Positions 18,136 through 26,392 of a DNA stretch of 64,000 bases are shown piece by piece; the stretch's first letter is position 1, and the number at the start of each line of letters is the position of its first letter. The notes under the pieces were generated by a model. The model was not told the DNA's origin. It searched no databases and saw nothing but the letters and a program-made list of their open reading frames with translations. Source of the DNA: Herbaspirillum sp. ASV7 (GTDB lineage Bacteria > Pseudomonadota > Gammaproteobacteria > Burkholderiales > Burkholderiaceae_D); assembly GCF_016429215.1 (NCBI RefSeq), contig NZ_JAELUH010000008.1, positions 1 through 64,000 on the forward strand. The letters are read 5' to 3'. Made by a program: the position numbers and the translations under genes.

Positions 18136-19050
18136 ATGCAATTCTTTCTCGAAGTGACGCTCAGTGGTTTGCTGTCCGGCCTGATGTATTCGCTGGTGGC
18201 GCTGGGTTTCGTGCTGATCTACAAGGCCTCGGGCGTGTTCAATTTCGCCCAGGGCGCGATGGTCTACTTCGCCGCGCTGGCGGTGGTGGGCCTGATGGAC
18301 AAGGGCATGCCGATGTGGGCGGCCATCATCGGCGCCTTCGTGGTGATGATCCTGGTGGGGCTGGCCACCGAGCGTTTCGTGCTGCGCAAGCTGGTGAACC
18401 AGCCGCCCATCACGCTGTTCATGGCCACCATCGGCCTGACCTTCTTTCTCGAAGGCCTGGGCCCCTTGCTGTTCGGCAGCGAGGTAAGGCCCATCGATCT
18501 GGGCATCGTCGATGAACCGATCCAGTCGGTGATGGACAGCATCGGTATCGGCATCTCCAAGTTCGACCTGTTTGCCTCGGGCATGGTGGTGGCGCTGGTG
18601 GCGGTGCTTGCCCTGTTCTTCCAGAAGACCAAGGTGGGCCGCGCACTGCGCGCCGTGGCCGACGATCACCAGGCCGCACTGTCGCTGGGCATTCCGCTGC
18701 AGCATATCTGGGCAGTGGTCTGGGGTGTGGCCGGCTTCGTCGCGCTGGTGGCGGGTCTGCTGTGGGGCTCGCGCAATGGCGTGCAGTTCGCGCTGACCAT
18801 GACGGCGTTGAAGGCCTTGCCGGTGCTGATCCTGGGGGGATTCACTTCGATTCCCGGCGCCATCGTGGGCGGACTCATCATCGGCGCTTCCGAGAAGCTG
18901 GCCGAGATCTACATCCCCCCGGTGATGCAGGATGCCTTCGGCGGCAACTTCGGCGGCATCGAAGGCTGGTTCCCTTATGTGTTCGCGCTGCTGTTCCTGC
19001 TGGTGCGGCCGGAAGGGCTGTTTGGCGAGCGGCATATCGACCGGGTATGA
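18136..19050 (+). CDS. Branched-chain-type ABC transporter permease (LivH family)
   Basis: 304 residues with about eight membrane helices. Typical LivH start FLEVTLSGLLSGLMYSLVALGFVLIYKASGVFNFAQG, and the EAA-like loop GRALRAVADDHQAALSLGI. One half of the channel of the importer. Strong ribosome site AAGGAG before the ATG. An AT-rich 80-bp gap separates it from the ATPase. Confidence 0.94.
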   Translation: MQFFLEVTLSGLLSGLMYSLVALGFVLIYKASGVFNFAQGAMVYFAALAVVGLMDKGMPMWAAIIGAFVVMILVGLATERFVLRKLVNQPPITLFMATIGLTFFLEGLGPLLFGSEVRPIDLGIVDEPIQSVMDSIGIGISKFDLFASGMVVALVAVLALFFQKTKVGRALRAVADDHQAALSLGIPLQHIWAVVWGVAGFVALVAGLLWGSRNGVQFALTMTALKALPVLILGGFTSIPGAIVGGLIIGASEKLAEIYIPPVMQDAFGGNFGGIEGWFPYVFALLFLLVRPEGLFGERHIDRV

Positions 19051-19082
19051 CGGCTGGGCGACACAACGAGGGCGAAATGACG

Positions 19083-19190
19083 CCGTTCGCCCTGAGTAGG
19101 CCGACGGCCGTATCGAAGGGCAGTTTCCGTGATCGGCAGCCGGCGCGCAGGCTTCGATACGCCGCCTGGGGCGGCTACTCAGCCCGAACG
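19083..19190. repeat. Large REP-like inverted repeat, copy 1
   Basis: Left arm CGTTCGCCCTGAGTAG...CGTATCGAAG (19084-19118) is matched by right arm CTTCGATACG...CTACTCAGCCCGAACG (19152-19190) as its reverse complement. Each arm has its own inner hairpin (GGCCGACGGCC; GCCGCCTGGGGCGGC). A second copy of the same design lies at 23961-24064. Intergenic between the two permease genes. Nature inferred: a dispersed palindromic element of REP/BIME type. Confidence 0.8.
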
Positions 19191-19221
19191 GGCTGTTCAA
19201 TCCAGCAACAAGGAGGATGCA

Positions 19222-20298
19222 ATGCTGTACCGTGAAGCCGGACAATTCAAGACCACCTACCTGGCCGACAGCCAGATCTTCCCGATCCGCCAGGACCGGA
19301 TCATCTTCACGCTGTTCATGGCCTTCGCCTTCCTGGGCGTGCCGCTGCTGGGCAACGAATACTGGTTCTCGGCCATCCTGGTGCCGTTCCTGGTGTTTGC
19401 CCTGGCCGCACTGGGCCTGAACGTGCTGACCGGCTATGCCGGCCAGCTCTCGCTGGGCTCGGCCGCCTTCATGGCCGTGGGTGCCTACGCGGCCTACAAC
19501 TTCCAGCTGCGCGTCGAGGGCATTCCCATCGTGGCCACGCTGCTGCTCTCGGGGGGCTGTGCAGCCTTGGTGGGTGTGCTCTTCGGGCTGCCATCGCTGC
19601 GCATCAAGGGCTTCTACCTGGCCGTGGCCACGCTGGCCGCACAGTTCTTCGTGGTGTGGGCGCTGACCAAGTTCTCCTGGTTCTCCAATGACAGTTCGTC
19701 CGGGGTGATCAGTACGCCCAAGATCGATTTCTTCGGCCTGGCCATCGACACGCCGGTGCGCAAGTATCTCTTCGTGCTGGCCATCGTCAGCGTGCTGGCC
19801 CTGGTAGCCAAGAACCTGGTGCGTTCTTCCACCGGCCGCGCCTGGATGGCGGTACGCGACATGGATGTGGCCGCCGAGGTGATCGGCATCCCGCTGATGC
19901 GCACCAAGCTGACGGCCTTTGCGGTGAGCTCCTTCTACTGCGGCGTGGCCGGCGCGCTGTACGCCTTCTGCTACCTGGGCTCGGTGGAGCCGGACGGTTT
20001 CTCGCTGGACCTGTCCTTCCGCATCCTCTTCATGATCATCATCGGTGGCGTGGGCAGCATCCTGGGTTCCTTCCTGGGCTCGGCCTTCATCCTGCTGCTG
20101 CCGATCTTCCTGGACAACGCCTTGCCACCGCTGGCCGAGTTGCTGCACCTGCCGTTCACCAACGCCACGGTGTCGCATATCCAGTTGATGGTGTTCGGCG
20201 CGCTGATCATTTTCTTCCTCATTGCGGAGCCGCACGGGCTGGCCCGGCTGTGGCAGATCGCCAAGGAAAAGCTGCGCCTGTGGCCGTTCCCGCACTGA
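19222..20298 (+). CDS. Branched-chain-type ABC transporter permease (LivM family)
   Basis: 358 residues, about ten membrane helices. LivM hallmarks: LGLNVLTGYAGQLSLGSAAFMAVGAY, the GLPSLRIKGFYLAVATLA segment and the coupling loop GRAWMAVRDMDVAAEVIGI. It pairs with the LivH-type permease. Start ATG 19222 was chosen because AAGGAGG lies 6 nt before it; the open frame extends upstream into the repeat without coding character. Confidence 0.94.
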   Translation: MLYREAGQFKTTYLADSQIFPIRQDRIIFTLFMAFAFLGVPLLGNEYWFSAILVPFLVFALAALGLNVLTGYAGQLSLGSAAFMAVGAYAAYNFQLRVEGIPIVATLLLSGGCAALVGVLFGLPSLRIKGFYLAVATLAAQFFVVWALTKFSWFSNDSSSGVISTPKIDFFGLAIDTPVRKYLFVLAIVSVLALVAKNLVRSSTGRAWMAVRDMDVAAEVIGIPLMRTKLTAFAVSSFYCGVAGALYAFCYLGSVEPDGFSLDLSFRILFMIIIGGVGSILGSFLGSAFILLLPIFLDNALPPLAELLHLPFTNATVSHIQLMVFGALIIFFLIAEPHGLARLWQIAKEKLRLWPFPH

Positions 20299-20386
20299 GC
20301 CACGCATCTTCGATTTCAAGGCAGGACGGGCCGGGATGCCGGTACCCGATAAAAGTCGGCAACGACAACATAAAGGAGACGAGACC

Positions 20387-21718
20387 ATGAAAAGCATCAA
20401 GCATCTGAGGCAGCTGCTGCTGGCCACCGCTTGCGCGGCCGGCCTGCTGTCGGCGGCCGTGCCGGCGCTGGCGCAGACCGGCGACCAGTTCATCGCCATC
20501 CCCAGCTACCGGGTCGGGCCTTATGGCACCAATGGCCAGTCCTACTATGGCGGCTATGTCGATTACCTGAACTACGTCAATCTCAAGGAAGGCGGCGTCA
20601 ATGGCGTCAAGCTGTCCTGGGAAGAGTGCGAGACCGAGTACAACAACGCCAAGGGCGTGGAGTGCTACGAACGCATGAAGAACAAGAATGCCGTGACCCA
20701 TGGCACGGCCATCAACCCCATGGCCACCGGCATCTCCTATGCCCTGATCGACAAGACCGCCGAGGACAAGGTGCCGCTGCTGATGATCGGCTATGGCCGC
20801 ACCGATGCGGTGGATGGTTCGGTGTTCCCGTATGCCTTCCCGCTGGTGACGACCTACCAGATGCAGGTCTCGGCCATCGTCAAGTACCTCACTACCAAGA
20901 ACGGCGGTTCGCTGGCGGGAAAGAAGATCGTCTTCCTGTACCACGATTCGGCTTACGGCAAGGAGCCCATCGTGGCACTGCAGGCGGAGTCGTCCATCGG
21001 CAAGTTCAAGCTGGTGGAAATCCCGGTGGCGCACCCCGGCAACGAGCAGGGCGCGCAGTGGCTGCGCATCCGCCAGGAGAACCCGGACTACGTGATCTTC
21101 TGGGGCTGGGGCGTGATGAACCAGACCGCGCTGAAGGCGGCGCAGAAGGTGGGATTCGCGCGTGACAAGATCATCGGTTCCTGGTGGGCCGGTTCCGAGG
21201 AAGACACCATCCCCGCCGGCGAAGCCGCCAAGGGTTACCTGTCGGCCACCTGGAACGTGGCCGGCAAGGACGTGCCGGTGATCGCCGATATCGACAAGGT
21301 GGTCTATGCTGCCGGCAAAGGCAACATGCAGGACAAGAACAAGCTCGGCTCCATCCTCTACAACCGTGGCGTGTCGGCGGCCATCGCCACTGTCGAAGCG
21401 GTGCGCACCGCCCAGGACAAGTTCGGCAAAGGCAAGGTCATGAGCGGTGAGCAGGTGCGCTGGGGCCTGGAGAATCTCAACATCACGGACGCCCGTCTGA
21501 AGGCCCTGGGTGCCACCGGCCTGCTGCCGGAGATCAAGACCTCCTGCGAGAACCACGAGGGTTCGGGCAAGGTCAGGATCCAGCAGTGGGATGGCAGCAA
21601 GTGGGTGCTGGTGTCGGACTGGATCGAGGGTAACAAGAACCTGATCCACCCGCTGTTCAAGGCCTCCGCCGCCAAATACGCAAAAGAGAAAGGCATCACT
21701 CCTGCCTGCATGAAGTAG
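20387..21718 (+). CDS. ABC transporter periplasmic substrate-binding protein (LivK-like)
   Basis: 443 residues, longer than amino-acid LivK proteins (about 370). Sec signal peptide ends at PALAQ-TGD. Type-I periplasmic-binding fold with YGGYVDYLNYVN, ETEYNNAKGVECYERMKN, LLMIGYGRTDAVDG and DSAYGKEPIVAL. This subfamily often travels with acyl-CoA ligase genes and is not a simple leucine binder; its ligand is unknown and is presumably a carboxylic acid. Start chosen at MKSIKHL, just after TAAAGGAGACGAGACC. Confidence 0.92.
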   Translation: MKSIKHLRQLLLATACAAGLLSAAVPALAQTGDQFIAIPSYRVGPYGTNGQSYYGGYVDYLNYVNLKEGGVNGVKLSWEECETEYNNAKGVECYERMKNKNAVTHGTAINPMATGISYALIDKTAEDKVPLLMIGYGRTDAVDGSVFPYAFPLVTTYQMQVSAIVKYLTTKNGGSLAGKKIVFLYHDSAYGKEPIVALQAESSIGKFKLVEIPVAHPGNEQGAQWLRIRQENPDYVIFWGWGVMNQTALKAAQKVGFARDKIIGSWWAGSEEDTIPAGEAAKGYLSATWNVAGKDVPVIADIDKVVYAAGKGNMQDKNKLGSILYNRGVSAAIATVEAVRTAQDKFGKGKVMSGEQVRWGLENLNITDARLKALGATGLLPEIKTSCENHEGSGKVRIQQWDGSKWVLVSDWIEGNKNLIHPLFKASAAKYAKEKGITPACMK

Positions 21719-21724
21719 GCGCTT

Positions 21725-21769
21725 GCGCCGGTGGCCTTGCACGTCTCCCACGGCTGCCGGCGCTTTTTT
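21725..21769 (+). terminator. Terminator-like hairpin between binding protein and second ATPase
   Basis: GCGCCGG (21725-21731) pairs with CCGGCGC (21757-21763), followed by six T (21764-21769). The loop is long (25 nt) with a possible inner GCC/GGC pairing. It lies inside the operon and may act as a partial terminator, keeping the binding protein above the downstream ATPase and ligase. Confidence 0.55.
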
Positions 21770-21779
21770 CGGATTGCGA

Positions 21780-22640
21780 ATGCACATGAACGCCACACCC
21801 ATTTCGACCACCGCGCCGTCTGCGTCCAACGCGGCAACGGGCAAGGTGCTGTCGATCAACAATATCGAAGTCATCTATGACCACGTCATCCTGGTCTTGA
21901 AGGGCGTCTCGCTGGATGTGCCCGAGGGCAAGATCGTCGCGCTGCTGGGGGCCAATGGCGCCGGCAAGAGTACGACGCTCAAGGCCATCTCCAACCTGCT
22001 GCATGCCGAGCGCGGCGACGTGACCAAGGGCAGCATCGAATTCCGCGGCGAGCGCGTGGACCGCATGACGCCCAACGACCTGGTCAAGCGTGGCGTGATC
22101 CAGGTGATGGAAGGGCGGCACTGCTTCGGCCACCTGACCGTGGAAGAGAACCTGCTCACCGGCGCCTATACGCGCGGCATCAGCAACGCCGAGGTGAAGC
22201 AGGAACTGGAAAAGATCTACGACTATTTCCCGCGCCTGAAGGTGCGGCGCAAGTCGCAGTCCGGCTATACCTCGGGTGGCGAACAGCAGATGACGGCGAT
22301 TGGCCGCGCCATGATGGCCAAGCCCTCGATGATCCTGCTGGACGAGCCCTCGATGGGGCTGGCGCCGCAGATCGTCGAAGAGATCTTCGAGATCGTCAAG
22401 GACTTGAACAGCAAGGAGAAGGTGTCCTTCCTGCTGGCCGAGCAGAACACCATGGTGGCGCTGCGCTATGCCGACTTCGGCTACATCCTGGAAAACGGCC
22501 GGGTCGTCATGGAAGGTGCTGCCAGCGAGCTTTCCGATAACGAGGACGTCAAGGAGTTCTACCTGGGTGTCTCGGGGGCCGGGCGCAAGAATTTCCGCGA
22601 CATGAAGTTCTATCGGCGCCGCAAGCGCTGGTTGGCTTGA
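21780..22640 (+). CDS. Branched-chain-type ABC transporter ATPase (LivF family)
   Basis: 286 residues. Walker A GANGAGKSTTLKAI, Q-loop VIQVMEGRHCFGHLTV, signature TSGGEQQMTAIGRAM, Walker B MILLDEPSMGLAP and H-loop LLAEQNT. It is the second ATPase of the importer. A basic tail (NFRDMKFYRRRKRW) follows the ATPase fold. ATG 21780 or 21786 could be used; no strong ribosome site is seen, in keeping with the hairpin just upstream. Confidence 0.92.
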   Translation: MHMNATPISTTAPSASNAATGKVLSINNIEVIYDHVILVLKGVSLDVPEGKIVALLGANGAGKSTTLKAISNLLHAERGDVTKGSIEFRGERVDRMTPNDLVKRGVIQVMEGRHCFGHLTVEENLLTGAYTRGISNAEVKQELEKIYDYFPRLKVRRKSQSGYTSGGEQQMTAIGRAMMAKPSMILLDEPSMGLAPQIVEEIFEIVKDLNSKEKVSFLLAEQNTMVALRYADFGYILENGRVVMEGAASELSDNEDVKEFYLGVSGAGRKNFRDMKFYRRRKRWLA

Positions 22641-22652
22641 GGGGAGGGCATC

Positions 22653-23924
22653 ATGGCTGATCCCAGGCTGGTACTGGCAGAACTCGATGCGCTGGAGCGG
22701 CGTGATCCCGGCCAGCGCGAAGACCAATTGATGCAGGCCCTGCCGCAACTGGTGGCACGTGCGCAGGCAGCACCGGGCTGGGCGCGCATCCTGCAGGGCG
22801 TGGAGGCGCAGGCGATCCGTTCGCGCAGCGACCTGGCACGCCTGCCGGTGACGCGCAAGTCCGACCTGAAGGACCTGCAGACGCGCGAGAGTCCCTTCGG
22901 CGGCCTCAATACCACACCGATGCGGTCCTTGCGCCGGCTGTTCGTCTCGCCGGGGCCGATCTTCGATCCCGAAGGCCATGGCGCCGACTGGTGGCGCTTC
23001 GCCAGCCCGATGAAGGCACTTGGACTGCAACCCGGACATCTGCTGCAGAACTGCTTTGCCTACCATTTCACCCCGGCGGCCTTCATGGTCGAGGGCGGTG
23101 CGGCACGCCTGGGCTGTGGCGTGATCCCGGCTGGCATCGGCCAGACCGAACTGCAGGTCAATGCCATGGCGGCCTTGAAACCGGACGCCTATGTGGGTAC
23201 GCCGTCCTTCCTGAAGATCATCATCGAGAAGGCACTGGAGATGGGCGCCGATATCAGCAGCGTGCAGCGTGCGCTGGTCAGTGCCGAGGCGCTGCCGCCG
23301 TCGCTGCGCGCCTGGTTCCATGCCCACGGCGTGCCGCAGGTGTTGCAGCTGTATGCCTCGGCCGATATCGGCAATATCGCCTACGAGACGATGAGCGACG
23401 GGGTGGTGCATCCCGGCATGGTGCTGGACGAGTCCCTGATCCTGGAGATCGTGCGTCCCGGTACCGGCGATCCGGTCGCCCCGGGCGAGGTCGGCGAGGT
23501 GGTGGTGACCTCTTTCAATGCCGACTATCCGCTGATCCGTTTCGGCACCGGTGACCTGTCGGCGGTGGTGCAGGGCGTATCTCCCTGTGGGCGTACCAAC
23601 ACCCGCATCAAGGGCTGGATGGGACGGGCCGACCAGACCACCAAGGTACGCGGCATGTTCGTCCATCCCTCCCAGGTGGCTGACGTGGTGCGTCGTCATG
23701 GTGACGTGCTGCGCGCGCGTCTGGTGGTCTCGGGCGAGATGGCCAACGACATCATGACCCTGCATTGCGAAGTGGGGGATCCGGCCAATCCGGGCATCGA
23801 TGTGGGGGCGCTGGCGGGCAGCCTGCGCGACGTCACCAAGTTGCGCGGCGAGGTGCTGCTGGTGGCGCCGGGCAGCCTGCCCAATGATGGCAAGGTCATC
23901 GAGGACGCGCGCAAGTACGAGTGA
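22653..23924 (+). CDS. PaaK-like (phenylacetate-CoA ligase family) protein with unusual ATP-loop
   Basis: 423 residues, similar in size to PaaK (about 435). PaaK-like features include RSRSDLARLPVTRKSDL near the N terminus, GTPSFLKIIIEKA, YASADIGNIAYE, FGTGDLSAV and the C-terminal GRADQTTKVRGMFVHPSQV. The canonical SSGTTGKPT ATP-binding loop is not visible; residues 99-108 at that place read SPGPIFDPEG. It may use another acid/ATP mode or may not be a ligase. It is the last gene of the operon, 12 bp after the ATPase, with GGGGAGGG as ribosome site. Confidence 0.85.
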   Translation: MADPRLVLAELDALERRDPGQREDQLMQALPQLVARAQAAPGWARILQGVEAQAIRSRSDLARLPVTRKSDLKDLQTRESPFGGLNTTPMRSLRRLFVSPGPIFDPEGHGADWWRFASPMKALGLQPGHLLQNCFAYHFTPAAFMVEGGAARLGCGVIPAGIGQTELQVNAMAALKPDAYVGTPSFLKIIIEKALEMGADISSVQRALVSAEALPPSLRAWFHAHGVPQVLQLYASADIGNIAYETMSDGVVHPGMVLDESLILEIVRPGTGDPVAPGEVGEVVVTSFNADYPLIRFGTGDLSAVVQGVSPCGRTNTRIKGWMGRADQTTKVRGMFVHPSQVADVVRRHGDVLRARLVVSGEMANDIMTLHCEVGDPANPGIDVGALAGSLRDVTKLRGEVLLVAPGSLPNDGKVIEDARKYE

Positions 23925-23960
23925 GCGGCACCGATTTGCCGGCCCACCGCTCAACGCTCA

Positions 23961-24064
23961 CCGTTCGACCTGAGTAGCGGCATAGCCGCGTATCGAAGGC
24001 GCTCCTTCGGTAATCCCGGGAGCGCCTTCGATACGGCCCTGACGGGCCTACTCAGTCCGAACGG
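23961..24064. repeat. Large REP-like inverted repeat, copy 2
   Basis: Left arm CCGTTCGACCTGAGTAG...CGTATCGAAGGCGCTCC and right arm GGAGCGCCTTCGATACG...CTACTCAGTCCGAACGG are reverse complements around a short centre (24006-24018), forming a long hairpin; each arm also holds a small inner hairpin (GCGGCATAGCCGC; GGCCCTGACGGGCC). It lies after the last gene of the transporter operon and shares its design with 19083-19190. Confidence 0.85.
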
Positions 24065-24226
24065 TTTGCGATAGATGGACACCGACTACTCGGGGGGCTG
24101 TACGTACGGACTTTCATTCGTACTGATCAAGGCTTGTGTCGGTGAAGGATCGCGCATAGAATCTTTCGCGGAACATTCGTTCCAACGTCGCTCGGACGGT
24201 TCCGGGCGCTTACGTGAAAGACCCTC

Positions 24227-25504
24227 ATGACGCAATCCGCAGATTCGCGCGATTCCTCGCGCACGCTTGACGATTCCTCTTCCTCCGCTTCCTCCCCTGT
24301 CGCATCCGCCGAGGCCTTCCCGGTCAGCTTCCCGCGCATCGAACGCCTGCCACCCTACGTCTTCAACATCACGGCCGAGCTGAAGATGGCCGCGCGTCGC
24401 CGTGGCGAGGACATCATCGACATGTCCATGGGCAATCCCGACGGCCCCACGCCACCGCATATCGTGGAGAAGCTGGTGGAGGTGGCGCAGCGCCCCGACA
24501 CGCACGGCTATTCGTCTTCCAAGGGCATCCCGCGCCTGCGCCGCGCCATCGCGCATTGGTATCGCAGCCGCTACGAGGTGGACTTCGATCCCGACAGCGA
24601 AGCCATCGTCACCATCGGCTCCAAGGAAGGCCTGGCGCACCTGATGCTGGCCACGCTGGACAAGGGCGATACCGTGCTGGTACCCAATCCCAGCTATCCC
24701 ATCCATATCTACGGCGCGGTCATCGCCGGCGCCAATATCCGCTCGGTGCGCATGAGCCCGGGCGTGGACTTCTTCGACGAGCTGGAACGCGCGGTGCGCG
24801 AGAGCTATCCCAAGCCCAAGATGATGATCCTGGGCTTCCCCTCCAATCCGACCGCGCAATGCGTGGAGCTGGAATTCTTCGAGCGCGTGGTCAAGCTGGC
24901 GCGCGAGCACCAGATCCTGGTGGTGCATGACCTGGCCTACGCCGACATCACCTTCGATGGCTGGAAAGCGCCCTCCATCATGCAGGTGCCCGGTGCGCGC
25001 GAGGTCGCGGTGGAGTTCTTCACGCTCTCCAAGAGCTACAACATGGCCGGCTGGCGGATCGGCTTCATGGTCGGCAATGCCCGGTTGGTGGCGGCGCTGG
25101 CACGCATCAAGAGCTATCACGATTACGGCAGCTTCACTCCCGTGCAGGTGGCGGCGATTGCGGCGCTGGAGGGCGAGCAGTCCTGCGTGGAAGAGATCCG
25201 CGCCAACTACGAGCGGCGCCGCAACGTGCTGGTCAAGGGCTTGCACGAGGCGGGATGGATGGTCGATGTGCCCAAGGCGTCCATGTATATCTGGGCCAGG
25301 ATCCCGGAGCCGTATCGCCAGTTCGGTTCGCTGGAGTTCTCGCGCATCCTGCTGGAACAGGCCAAGGTCTGCGTCTCGCCAGGGATCGGTTTCGGCGAGT
25401 ACGGTGATGAGTACGTACGCTTTGCCCTGATCGAAAACGAGTCCCGGATCCGCCAGGCCATTCGCGGCATCAAGGCCATGTTCAAGAGCGCCAAAGGAGG
25501 GTGA
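24227..25504 (+). CDS. alaC: Class I/II PLP aminotransferase (AlaC-like, alanine/glutamate-pyruvate type)
   Basis: 425 residues. After a Ser-rich, variable 30-residue leader come AlaC-type motifs: [64 protein letters not shown] and the PLP lysine in [15 protein letters not shown], ending with the substrate-arginine segment YVRFALIEN. The family makes alanine from pyruvate and glutamate. In many betaproteobacteria alaC is followed by hom and thrC; here it is followed by an unrelated secreted protein, so the gene stands alone. The leader's exact start is not certain. Confidence 0.9.
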   Translation: MTQSADSRDSSRTLDDSSSSASSPVASAEAFPVSFPRIERLPPYVFNITAELKMAARRRGEDIIDMSMGNPDGPTPPHIVEKLVEVAQRPDTHGYSSSKGIPRLRRAIAHWYRSRYEVDFDPDSEAIVTIGSKEGLAHLMLATLDKGDTVLVPNPSYPIHIYGAVIAGANIRSVRMSPGVDFFDELERAVRESYPKPKMMILGFPSNPTAQCVELEFFERVVKLAREHQILVVHDLAYADITFDGWKAPSIMQVPGAREVAVEFFTLSKSYNMAGWRIGFMVGNARLVAALARIKSYHDYGSFTPVQVAAIAALEGEQSCVEEIRANYERRRNVLVKGLHEAGWMVDVPKASMYIWARIPEPYRQFGSLEFSRILLEQAKVCVSPGIGFGEYGDEYVRFALIENESRIRQAIRGIKAMFKSAKGG

Positions 25505-25653
25505 GGCAAGACGCTCCGTTCTGCAAGATCGGGCCAGCGATGTTATCGTTGGCAGCCTCGCCGGCACGTGTATCGTGGTTCCCGTCTCCCTGTGGAACCG
25601 CATCGGGCCGGCTGAGGTCTGAAAGCTGTTATCACCCTGATGGATTCGTTGTC

Positions 25654-26079
25654 ATGAAAAAAATAATACTCGCCACCCTCATCGCCGTGTCTGCGGCGTC
25701 CGCCCTGGTTCCTGTTGCGCAGGCGCAGGTGTCGGTCAATATCAATATCGGTGCACCGCCACCGCCGCGCGCCGAGGTATTGCCGCCGCCGCGTCACGGC
25801 TATGTCTGGATCCCGGGATTCTGGGACTGGGACGGTCACCGTCATTTCTGGCGTGAGGGCCACTGGCTGCGCGAGCGCCCCGGCTATGTGTATGCCCAGC
25901 CGGTCTGGCGCGAAGGCCCGCGTGGCTGGGAGCTGGACCGTGGCGGCTGGCGCGACGGACCGCCGCCGCGTGGTCATGAGCGTCATGACGACGATCGCGA
26001 CGACCGGGACGATCACGACCATGGCCGTGGTCGCGGCCGTGATTGTCCGCCCGGCCATGAGCGTCGCGGCGAGTGCTGA
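25654..26079 (+). CDS. Secreted YXWGXW-type repeat protein with His/Asp/Arg-rich tail
   Basis: 141 residues. Signal peptide MKKIILATLIAVSAASALVPVAQAQ; then a Pro stretch (GAPPPPRAEVLPPPRHG) and aromatic repeats WIPGFWDWDGHRHFWREGHW and WREGPRGWELDRGGW; then a very polar tail of D, R and H (HDDDRDDRDDHDHGRGRGRD). Such small periplasmic proteins are widespread in Burkholderiales and have no settled function; the tail could bind metal ions (inference). ATG 25654 was chosen for the signal peptide; the frame is open upstream. A strong terminator follows. Confidence 0.85.
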   Translation: MKKIILATLIAVSAASALVPVAQAQVSVNINIGAPPPPRAEVLPPPRHGYVWIPGFWDWDGHRHFWREGHWLRERPGYVYAQPVWREGPRGWELDRGGWRDGPPPRGHERHDDDRDDRDDHDHGRGRGRDCPPGHERRGEC

Positions 26080-26114
26080 TCCAGCGCCCCCTCGTCATTG
26101 CCGCGTTCAAGTAG

Positions 26115-26150
26115 AAACGGCCGCAACGTTCAGCGTTGCGGCCGTTTTTT
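26115..26150 (+). terminator. Rho-independent terminator
   Basis: Perfect stem AAACGGCCGCAACG / CGTTGCGGCCGTTT with loop TTCAG and six T in the tail. Ends the YXWGXW gene and can act on the convergent small membrane gene too. Confidence 0.9.
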
Positions 26151-26165
26151 CATGCGGTGCCGGGC

Positions 26166-26321
26166 TCAGGTCTTGTCCATCAGCGCCGAGATGGCGAAGG
26201 AGACGATGCCTGCCGTGATGCAGTACACCGCCAGGCGATAGTGGGGAATGAACTTGGTCACGAAAGGTAGCAGGAAGTACAGGACGATGGCGATCAGGAC
26301 GCTGGTAATGAATCTTTTCAT
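26166..26321 (-). CDS. Small two-helix membrane protein (51 residues)
   Basis: A short frame reading MKRFITSVLIAIVLYFLLPF, then VTKFIPHYRLAVYCITAG, then IVSFAISALMDKT. It has two hydrophobic segments (about 5-20 and 30-48) separated by a short basic/aromatic loop, with Lys/Arg at the N terminus. No Shine-Dalgarno is seen before the ATG, so expression is unproven, but composition and its fit between a terminator and the next gene favour a real gene. Function unknown. Confidence 0.6.
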   Translation of the reverse strand: MKRFITSVLIAIVLYFLLPFVTKFIPHYRLAVYCITAGIVSFAISALMDKT

Positions 26322-26392
26322 TGTGATGGCAAGGAGGATTGAACGCTGGTTCTTATGATAGTGCCATTTTGATGTCGGTGGCGTGTGTTGTC

